Below, piece after piece: positions 4,838-10,705 of a stretch of DNA of 10,705 bases. The notes under the pieces are model-generated. The model was not told the DNA's origin and did not search any database. It worked only from the letters and a program-made list of their open reading frames with translations. The number at the start of each line of letters is the position of its first letter. The stretch's first letter is position 1. Source of the DNA: Streptosporangiaceae bacterium. Its GTDB lineage: Bacteria > Actinomycetota > Actinomycetes > Streptosporangiales > Streptosporangiaceae. A program made the translations under genes and the position numbers. The stretch lies in the NCBI GenBank assembly GCA_030038715.1, contig JASHSO010000249.1, positions 1 through 10,705 of the forward strand, in the 5' to 3' direction.

Positions 4838-7800
4838 TCCGGCCACCAGATCGGGCTCGGCCGACATCGACCTCGTCGCGTGGTCGTCGGCACCGACGAT
4901 GAAGCGCCGCGGCCAGGACAGCACGGCTTCCAGCCAGCCGGCCACGCCCATCTCCCCTGCCGCCTTGCGCAGCTGACCGCGGTGGCTCACCCCGATGGCC
5001 ACGGCACCGAGGTCATCGATGAAGGCCTGCTGGTCGTCATCGCCAAGCAACGCCGTCCAGGCAACCAGCCTGTTGCTGGCGACCTCCATGGACAGCGGGT
5101 GCCTGCGCAACTCGCTGACCCGCTGCCCGATCTTCACGTCGGCGCGGTCGGCCAGGCCGGGAAGGGCGTACTCAAGCGTCGGGGCGGGCGCAAACGGGTC
5201 CGGGATGGGACCGTCAAGCGGGCAGATCCGCTCGATCTCGTGCAGCCACTGCAGCTGGGGGAGCACCCACGCGCTGCCAGGCGACGTGCCGGCTCCCTTG
5301 CCGCCGTCTAGCATCGCCGCGGCGCTGCCCGCACACTCCGCGGCCAGGTCGCGCGGGTCGAAGCTGGCGCGCAGCGCCTGCTGGCGGCCGAGCACGGACC
5401 GGTCCAGCGCGGTCGCCAGCGCACACTCGCGGAGCCGACTGTCAAGCCCGGCCCAGCGCTGGCGTAGCGGGACCGGTACCCGCGGACGCGGCCTGTTTAC
5501 CAGATGAGAAAGGACGTAAGCCTCCGCCCACACCCGCAGCCATGCGTCCTGCGGAGCGTGCGCCAGCAGGTCGGCTGCCCGGATCTCGACCAGCGAGCAC
5601 GGGCGGTCGGCGGTGCACGCCTGGCCGCACGCTGCCGACCGCCGGCCGGCCAGCGGCGGGACGGCAGCGACCCTCGCGGCCTGTCCGCCGTCGGCCGGGC
5701 GCCGCTCGCGCTCCTCGCCGCAGGGCACCCTGATGCGCAGCGGCCGGTCCATCCCGTCGGCGAAGACGGCGGCCTCGCCGGGTCGCAGCGACACCACCTG
5801 CCGCGACTGGTTGTCGTCCAGGTTCATCGCCGCGCCAACGAGCTGCCTGTCATCGGCTGCCGGGAGCCGGTGCAGGACCTTGAGCGCGGTGTTCTTCACC
5901 ACGTCGGGCACCAGCTTGGCGGGGATCTGCTCGGCGATCACGATGCCCTCGCCATAGGCGCGGATCTCGGCGAGCAGCCCGGCGAACAGCTCTACGGCGT
6001 GCGCGCTCGCCCCGTCCCGGCCCGCGCGCAGCAGCCGGTGCGCCTCCTCGAGCACGATGACGTGCCGCAGGTCCCCGGCGAGCTGGCCCTGCCTGGCCCG
6101 CAGTCGCAGGTGCTCGACGATCCTGATGATCAACGTGCCGATCAGGAACGCCTTGTCCTCGTCGTTGGCGACGTCCTCGATCGCGAGCACCACGTTCCGC
6201 GACAGCAGCGCCTCGATGTCGGCCGGGTGCCCGCCCTCGAAGAACCGCCCGGCCGAGCCCGCCTGGAGTGAGCGGAGCCGGACGTCGACGAACCCGCGAA
6301 CGTCGGCCCGTAGCTCCCGGCCGTAGCCCACGTCCTCGATCACCGCAAGCGCGGCAGCGCGCAGCCTGGCCAGAGTGGGCACGGCCGGCCGCACGGTAGC
6401 GTCCGTACGGCCCGCGCCGGTGAGCGGGTCCCAGCCGCACTCGGCGTAGGCGCGCTGCAGGGCCTGCGACATGATCTGCGGAAACGGCTCCTGTGCGGCA
6501 AAGGCAGCCAGGAACAGGGCTCGGACCATGTCGATGTGCGCCTGCACCGGATAGCCGGGTTCGGGCTCAAGCGGGTTAACCGACAGCGGGACGGCTTCCG
6601 GGTCGGCCGGGTTGATCACCGTGACCTCGGCGCGGTCACCCAGCCGCCAGGCCATCGCCGCGTACTCCGACTTCACCGGCTCTATCACGAGCCAGCCCAC
6701 GCCAGCCGCGGTCAGCTGCTCGAGCAGGTGCCTGACAGTCTGCGACTTCCCGGCTCCGGTCGCGCCTGCTATCAGCGCGTGCCGGTTCACCGTCGCGAGC
6801 GGCGCACAGAACGTGCCCACGACCCGGTCCTGGCCGTCCAGGATCTCGCCCAGCGCGACGCCCTCATCTCCGCTGGACGCGGTGCCGCCGCCGACCTCGC
6901 TGGTGACGTCGAAGTACCCGGCCCGTATCACCCGGACGCCTGGCACCTCGCGCCGCGGCAAGCCAGTCAGCGCCGCCAGAACTCCCGCCGTCGCGGCGAA
7001 CGGGACCATGGACCCGTCCGCCGGGTCGGACAGCTTCGCCGCGAGCACGTCGGCGAATTCCTGCGCGCCGTCGGGGCAGCGCAACCGGTATGGGTGTGCG
7101 CGCAGGTCGGCGGAGCCTGCCAGCAGCGGCGCTATCAGACGCAAGTCCTGCTCACTCTGCGCGCCGACGAGCACCCGCACGTGCCACAGGCCAGCCTCGC
7201 GATAGGCGTCAAGCTCGGCCAGGCGCCGCTGGGCCCGGTCAGCATCGAACCGGGCGCTCTCCTCGTCGTACTGGCGCAACAGGTCGAGCTGCGTCCGCAG
7301 GTCGGCTGTCTCGCCGTCCAGCAGGTCCGTCGGATCGGCGACGATCAGCCAGCCGAACGGCCGACCCATCAGCGTCTGCAGCGCGGACTCGAACAGCGTG
7401 GCTGGTACATCCGCGGCTGCCGCCGGCGCTGACGGACCGTCGGTCGCGACGGGAGCCTGCCGCCCTGGGCACGGTGCCCAGACGAGCTGGTCGAGATCGG
7501 CGAGCATGTTGCCGTCGACCGCCACGCCCTGCGCACCCCACGGGAACAGCAGCTGCTGCGTCCCGGACACCGGGGCCTGATCCTGGGCATCGCAGGCGGT
7601 CCCCTGGTCGGCGGGCAGCGGGCCAGAGTTGGTGACAAGCTCAAGCGGCGCGCCGCCGCCGCGCGACAGCCAGCCCGCGATGAACGGCCTGCGGTTCCGC
7701 ACGGCGTCCAGCGCGGCCGGCAGTACCGACGCGTAGTCTGTCTGCGCGGTCCCGCCGAGGCACTCCGCGCTGACGGCCCGGACCCGGTACCACAGCCCCG

Positions 7801-7843
7801 TCTGGCCGCCAATGCCCGGTGTTGGTCCCATGCCTGCGTGCAT
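4835..7843 (-). CDS. Large HerA/VirD4-type P-loop ATPase (DUF87-like), 1002 aa
   Basis: A 1002-residue ATPase of the FtsK-HerA superfamily, nearer HerA/TraG than FtsK. The first 350 residues are an unrecognised module (LLFPWGAQG at 98-106, VWAPCPG at 121-127). The motor follows: Walker A GATGAGKSQT (360-369), IEPVKSEY (387-394), Walker B VIVLEEAHRLL (595-605, Glu599/Glu600), and AEQIPAKLVPDVVKNT (637-652), the family's sensor region, with arginine-finger candidates Arg659 and Arg666. The roughly 300-residue C-terminal part is helical and starts with a Cys cluster (C739, C743, C749). No membrane helix or FtsK gamma domain is seen. Such proteins usually form hexamers that move DNA or protein; the substrate here is unknown. 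ATG at 7843 has no clear ribosome site; ATG at 7831 (GCAGG just upstream) is an alternative, and a TAG closes the frame 21-24 bp above 7843. murT follows after 11 nt. Confidence 0.88.
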   Translation of the reverse strand: MHAGMGPTPGIGGQTGLWYRVRAVSAECLGGTAQTDYASVLPAALDAVRNRRPFIAGWLSRGGGAPLELVTNSGPLPADQGTACDAQDQAPVSGTQQLLFPWGAQGVAVDGNMLADLDQLVWAPCPGRQAPVATDGPSAPAAAADVPATLFESALQTLMGRPFGWLIVADPTDLLDGETADLRTQLDLLRQYDEESARFDADRAQRRLAELDAYREAGLWHVRVLVGAQSEQDLRLIAPLLAGSADLRAHPYRLRCPDGAQEFADVLAAKLSDPADGSMVPFAATAGVLAALTGLPRREVPGVRVIRAGYFDVTSEVGGGTASSGDEGVALGEILDGQDRVVGTFCAPLATVNRHALIAGATGAGKSQTVRHLLEQLTAAGVGWLVIEPVKSEYAAMAWRLGDRAEVTVINPADPEAVPLSVNPLEPEPGYPVQAHIDMVRALFLAAFAAQEPFPQIMSQALQRAYAECGWDPLTGAGRTDATVRPAVPTLARLRAAALAVIEDVGYGRELRADVRGFVDVRLRSLQAGSAGRFFEGGHPADIEALLSRNVVLAIEDVANDEDKAFLIGTLIIRIVEHLRLRARQGQLAGDLRHVIVLEEAHRLLRAGRDGASAHAVELFAGLLAEIRAYGEGIVIAEQIPAKLVPDVVKNTALKVLHRLPAADDRQLVGAAMNLDDNQSRQVVSLRPGEAAVFADGMDRPLRIRVPCGEERERRPADGGQAARVAAVPPLAGRRSAACGQACTADRPCSLVEIRAADLLAHAPQDAWLRVWAEAYVLSHLVNRPRPRVPVPLRQRWAGLDSRLRECALATALDRSVLGRQQALRASFDPRDLAAECAGSAAAMLDGGKGAGTSPGSAWVLPQLQWLHEIERICPLDGPIPDPFAPAPTLEYALPGLADRADVKIGQRVSELRRHPLSMEVASNRLVAWTALLGDDDQQAFIDDLGAVAIGVSHRGQLRKAAGEMGVAGWLEAVLSWPRRFIVGADDHATRSMSAEPDLVAG

Positions 7844-7924
7844 ATCAGGCCGGCCGCAGCCCTGCTACCGGATTGCGGCGAATTGTGCCTCGGTGCCGCC
7901 GCCCGGACGTCTGGCACATCAGGC
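7840..7924. repeat. Near-identical 11-bp repeats upstream of the HerA-like gene
   Basis: GCATATCAGGC (7840-7850) and GCACATCAGGC (7914-7924) differ at one base and are offset by 74 bp, close to seven helical turns. The first covers the ATG at 7843. They frame the 116-bp gap between the phzF-like and HerA-like genes, in which I see no TANNNT promoter at leaderless distance and no strong terminator. They could be a pair of regulator sites or coincidence. Confidence 0.2.
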
Positions 7925-7959
7925 AACTGCCGGGATGATGGTCTTCGGCGGCGCCGGGA

Positions 7960-8787
7960 CTACAGCTCGACGATGCCCCGGATGCAGGTCACCGAGGCGC
8001 CGCCGACCCAGACTGTGCCGTCGGCCCCGCGGTCGACGTGGACAAGGCCGCTGCGGCCGAGCACGGTGCCCTGCCGGGCGAGGTAGGGCGTCTGCACCCG
8101 GCCAGTGGCCAGCAGCCACTGGGCCAGCGAGGCGTTGAAGCTCCCGGTGACTGGATCCTCGGTCACGCCGACCCCGGCAGCGAAGGCCCTGACCTCGAAG
8201 GCAGCCTCCGAGCCTGGCGGGTACGGGCCGGCCACACCCAGCTCCAGGTCGGCCTCGACGGGCCGCAGTGCCAGGACGTCATCGGCGCTGGCCAGCAGGA
8301 CCGCGATCCAGCCCGGACCGTTGTCGGCCCACTGCAGGTCGACGATCTCATCCCGGGCGATGCCGAGCACCTCGGCGATGCGCTTGGCCAGCGGCTCGTC
8401 CACCGGCCCGTCGCGCAGCAGCGGCGGTGCCGCGAACGCGAGCCTGCCGCCCTCCCGGCGGATTGCGACCAGGCCGACCCCGCACTCCTGCACGATCACG
8501 TCAGGCTCTCGCGGCCGGCCGCCAGTCTCCAGCCAGGCGTGGCAACTGCCGAGCGTCGGGTGCCCGGCGAAGGGCAGCTCGCAAGACGCCGTGAAGATGC
8601 GGGCCCGGTAGTCAGCCTTGTCGTCCTCGGGCGGCAGCAGGAACGTGGTCTCCGACAGGTTGGTCCAGTTCGCGAAGCGCTGCATCTGCTGGTCGGTCAG
8701 GCCCTCGGCATCGACCACGACGGCGAGCGGGTTGCCCCGATAGGGCGTGGCAGTGAAGACATCGACCTGGCGGAACTGCCGCAACAT
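7960..8787 (-). CDS. PhzF-family isomerase/epimerase-like protein
   Basis: A 275-residue PhzF-family protein with the diaminopimelate-epimerase-like fold of two similar halves. PhzF itself isomerises trans-2,3-dihydro-3-hydroxyanthranilate in phenazine synthesis, but most family members have other or unknown substrates. All catalytic landmarks are present: Glu46 in NLSETTF, His76 in LPFAGHPTLG, and Asp211 and Ser216 in EDPVTGS, corresponding to E45, H74, D208 and S213 of Pseudomonas PhzF. No other phenazine genes are nearby, so phenazine synthesis is not implied. ATG at 8787 is chosen because TAGACT ends exactly 6 nt before it; GTG at 8793 is in frame but directly abuts that hexamer. It lies 24 bp after the TraG-like gene and 116 bp before the HerA-like gene, splitting the pair. 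It is a housekeeping-looking enzyme that may be co-transcribed without sharing their function. Confidence 0.92.
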   Translation of the reverse strand: MLRQFRQVDVFTATPYRGNPLAVVVDAEGLTDQQMQRFANWTNLSETTFLLPPEDDKADYRARIFTASCELPFAGHPTLGSCHAWLETGGRPREPDVIVQECGVGLVAIRREGGRLAFAAPPLLRDGPVDEPLAKRIAEVLGIARDEIVDLQWADNGPGWIAVLLASADDVLALRPVEADLELGVAGPYPPGSEAAFEVRAFAAGVGVTEDPVTGSFNASLAQWLLATGRVQTPYLARQGTVLGRSGLVHVDRGADGTVWVGGASVTCIRGIVEL

Positions 8788-8793
8788 GAGCAC

Positions 8794-8799
8794 AGTCTA
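8794..8799 (-). promoter_or_regulatory. -10 element TAGACT giving a leaderless phzF-like mRNA
   Basis: TAGACT on the minus strand is followed by exactly 6 nt (GTGCTC) and then ATG, so transcription would begin on the A of the start codon. No Shine-Dalgarno sequence lies between. A perfect TTGACA at 8815-8810 overlaps the stop codon of the upstream gene but is only 10 nt from this hexamer, too near to act as its normal -35. Confidence 0.55.
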
Positions 8800-8811
8800 G
8801 GGAGCGGGCTG

Positions 8812-10683
8812 TCAACGGCTGCCCACTGCGGGCGGCGAGCCGCACCGATCCGGCCCGGCCGGCGGAGCGGGCTGCAACGTCGCCGTGCGCAGCGTCATGA
8901 TGGCCGGGTTCGCATCGGCGAGGACGACCCGGCGGCCGCCCTGGTGCGTGTGGCACAGCACGACCGCGCTGTGCGGCAGGTGCTGCAGTTCGTGCTGCTC
9001 CACCAGGAACTCGCGGGACCGCTGGGCTGCGGCGGCCAGCGAGTCGGTTGTCCCGACTGCCCGCGACGTGCTCAGGCCCCACGAGGTGCTGGCGCTGATC
9101 CCTTCGGTGATGGCCCTGGAGTCGCAGGTCGTGGCGGACGAGCTAGCATCCGCCGGGGCGGCGAAATCGGCGAACGGCGCGAACGACCCGCGCCGAGCGC
9201 GACTGCGGCCGACGGTCAGGCTGCCGGACGCCGTCACCGAGTCCGCGGTCCCCACGGTACTGGTATACGAGTCGCCGAAGGTATCCGTCACAGCCGCGCC
9301 TACGGTGTCGGTCAGCTGGCTCAGCACGAACCTGTGCTCGGTGCCGATCTGCTCTGCGGCGACCCTGGCGTCGTCGGCGTTGCCCAGCCGCATGAACGCG
9401 ACGGCCGCGTCGCCACGGCCGAGCCGCTCCCGCACCTGGGCGGGAATCGAGCGGTAGCCCAGCACCAGCCCGGCGCCCGCGCTCTGGGTGGCGTCGCACA
9501 GCCGGTCGAGCACATCGCCTGGCAGCCGTTCAGCGCCGAGCAGGCAGACCGTCTGCTGCCACGGCGCACTCACCGGTGCCTGCCGCAGCCTCGCGGTCAG
9601 CGCGACCACGAGGTAACTGCCGACAATCGCGTTACTGACCGCTGGGGCGCGGCGGTCGAGCCAGGCCACCTTCAGCCTGCTGGCGGGCCGGACGGCCAGC
9701 GCGGTCGCCACCGGGTCGAGCGTGCGCAGCACGGCTTCCATGGTGAAGGCGCGCTCGGCCACCAGCCGGTCGGTCCCCCGGCCGAACATGCCGACGAGCC
9801 CTCGCACCTGGTCCGGCCGCAGTGGCCCGGCATCCAGCTTCTCCCGCGCCCCGCCCACCTGGGCCAGGACAGCCAGCCCCGCCGTCAGCCGCGTCATCGT
9901 GGTGTCATCGCCGAGGAGTTCCAGCACCCGGCTCAGCAGCGCGGCGTCGCGGGCATGCTCGGCATGACCCGGCATGCCGCTGCCGACCGCATGGCGGCCC
10001 TGTGATTCGGCGGCGCTGACCGTCAGCGCCAGCACGTCGGCCAGCACGCCCCGGCTCAGGCCGGTGCCAAGTTCCAGCCTGGGCAGGTCGGCCGGCAGCA
10101 CCCAGACCGCCGGGTGAAGGCCCCACCGGGCCGCCAGCGACAGCAGGTCGCCTGCCACGGAGCCCTCTGTCAGGTCCAGCACGGTGACGGCACCGCCTGC
10201 CGCGAGCCGCGGCGCGGCGATCATGGTCAGCAACGCCGACCAACCGGCCTGGGTCCCGCCGGCGACGTCAACCCGTTGCACAGCGGCCGGCACGGTGACC
10301 GGATGCCATTGCGGCCGGCCCAGCAGTGCCGCGCTGGCCTGCCGCCAGGCGCGGTGACTCATGGCGTGCGCGCGCTGAGCCGCTGCGAGCTGGCTGGCCT
10401 GCACCGCCCGCATCCGCGCAACTCGCTGGCGCTCCGCCCGCACCTGGCCGACCAGCTCACGTCGCCCGCGCCAGATCGGCCAGCCGGATGCAGCCACGGC
10501 GCAGGCCGCCGTCACGGCGACCGGCAGTGCCGCCGCTTCACTCAGCACGCCGCCAAGCCAGCCCGCAGCACCGCCTGCGCCAACCACAAGACCTGCCGCC
10601 AGACACAGCCGCGCCGGACGCGCCAGCCTGGCCAGTTCCCTGCGCTGGGCGGCCAGCCACTCCTCGCTGACCTCGTCCAGCAT
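8812..10683 (-). CDS. Membrane-anchored TraG/VirD4-like protein with degenerate ATPase motifs
   Basis: At least 623 residues. Two hydrophobic helices (about 26-47 and 51-71) form a hairpin anchor, followed by a basic, coiled-coil-prone segment (72-115). The body has the layout of VirD4/TraG coupling-type ATPases: VTVLDL (166-171), a Walker-B-position strand TVCLLGAERLP (378-388), GLVLGYRSIPAQVRERLG (405-422), VAFMRLGNADDARVAAEQIG (428-447), and a closing ELQHLPHSAVVL...RRVVLADANP (565-592). The Walker A place holds AGGTQAGWS (141-149) without GK[ST], and the acidic Walker B pair is replaced by GAE, so ATP hydrolysis is doubtful. Residues 456-555 are rich in Ser, Thr and Ala. The frame stays open to the window edge with no good ribosome site at 10683, so the true start may lie outside. 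The relation to VirD4/TraG is inferred from motif order. A likely partner of the HerA-like ATPase. Confidence 0.78.
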   Translation of the reverse strand: MLDEVSEEWLAAQRRELARLARPARLCLAAGLVVGAGGAAGWLGGVLSEAAALPVAVTAACAVAASGWPIWRGRRELVGQVRAERQRVARMRAVQASQLAAAQRAHAMSHRAWRQASAALLGRPQWHPVTVPAAVQRVDVAGGTQAGWSALLTMIAAPRLAAGGAVTVLDLTEGSVAGDLLSLAARWGLHPAVWVLPADLPRLELGTGLSRGVLADVLALTVSAAESQGRHAVGSGMPGHAEHARDAALLSRVLELLGDDTTMTRLTAGLAVLAQVGGAREKLDAGPLRPDQVRGLVGMFGRGTDRLVAERAFTMEAVLRTLDPVATALAVRPASRLKVAWLDRRAPAVSNAIVGSYLVVALTARLRQAPVSAPWQQTVCLLGAERLPGDVLDRLCDATQSAGAGLVLGYRSIPAQVRERLGRGDAAVAFMRLGNADDARVAAEQIGTEHRFVLSQLTDTVGAAVTDTFGDSYTSTVGTADSVTASGSLTVGRSRARRGSFAPFADFAAPADASSSATTCDSRAITEGISASTSWGLSTSRAVGTTDSLAAAAQRSREFLVEQHELQHLPHSAVVLCHTHQGGRRVVLADANPAIMTLRTATLQPAPPAGPDRCGSPPAVGSR

Positions 10684-10705
10684 GACCAGGCGTGGCGGTT
10701 CGGGC

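Noticed and set aside
4835..7843. FtsK/SpoIIIE chromosome translocase identity for the 1002-aa ATPase
   Set aside because: There is no N-terminal four-helix membrane domain and no C-terminal winged-helix gamma domain; the motif spacing and AEQIPAKL-type sensor fit HerA/TraG better.
7960..8787. A phenazine biosynthesis locus
   Set aside because: Only a PhzF-family protein is present. No phzA/B, D, E, G or methyltransferase is nearby, and most PhzF-family proteins have no part in phenazine synthesis.
8794..8815. TTGACA and TAGACT as a classical -35/-10 promoter for the phzF-like gene
   Set aside because: The spacer is 10 nt, far from the 16-18 nt needed. TAGACT is kept as a stand-alone -10; TTGACA is treated as coincidental because part of it is the upstream stop codon.
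9010..9320. Frameshift or pseudogene in the Ser/Thr-rich part of the TraG-like gene
   Set aside because: The frame continues without a stop into a conserved-looking C-terminal motif (ELQHLP to LADANP), so the odd composition is internal and not an artefact of a shifted frame.
8038..10005. A 655-codon plus-strand open frame
   Set aside because: It lies antisense to the phzF-like and TraG-like genes, which have recognisable motifs. Long antisense frames are expected in very high-GC DNA; its translation is a low-complexity R/G/P/H/Q mixture without family motifs.
1..10705. CRISPR array, tRNA, rRNA, insertion sequence or attachment site
   Set aside because: I saw no regularly spaced repeats, no tRNA T-loop or cloverleaf, no terminal inverted repeats with a transposase, and no integrase.

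Overview
The window is about 70% G+C with strongly G/C-ending codons. Gene content points to a high-GC Gram-positive actinomycete: a MurT/GatD lipid II amidation pair, a mycobacterial-type nitrobindin, an actinobacterial DsrE-like protein, and several start codons placed for leaderless mRNAs. I cannot name the genus. There is no rRNA, tRNA, CRISPR array, transposase or integrase.

Layout, left to right. (1) 1-432 is a leader of roughly 400 bp without a convincing gene. It holds several hairpins and a weakly cobalamin-riboswitch-like stretch, and lies upstream of a plus-strand single-module MetE-family methyltransferase (433-1599). (2) Converging on that gene is a minus-strand pair: a 45-residue single-pass membrane protein (2158-2295) followed by a nitrobindin-type haem protein (1615-2145). 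(3) A 93-bp divergent promoter region, rich in palindromes, separates this pair from a plus-strand DsrE-family protein (2389-2754). (4) A 59-bp convergent spacer with a hairpin and a 12-bp direct repeat follows. (5) The rest, 2814-10683, is a minus-strand block transcribed right to left: a membrane-anchored TraG/VirD4-like protein without a recognisable P-loop (8812-10683), a PhzF-family isomerase (7960-8787), a 1002-residue HerA/VirD4-type ATPase with intact Walker motifs (4835-7843), murT (3585-4823) and gatD (2814-3572).

MurT and GatD together convert the D-glutamate of lipid II to D-isoglutamine. The HerA-type ATPase gene ends 11 nt before murT, so a large motor protein of unknown substrate is probably co-transcribed with a cell-wall enzyme pair. 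The ATPase and the degenerate membrane-anchored TraG-like protein look like two halves of one machine: an active motor and a membrane subunit that has lost catalysis. This is the best candidate here for an undescribed system. Its function (DNA or protein transport, defence, chromosome or cell-wall work) cannot be decided from the sequence.

Four genes (phzF-like, murT, the small membrane protein, dsrE-like) have a TANNNT hexamer 6 or 8 nt before the ATG, the geometry expected of leaderless or nearly leaderless actinobacterial transcripts. The minus-strand block may therefore contain internal promoters before phzF-like and murT as well as being an operon.
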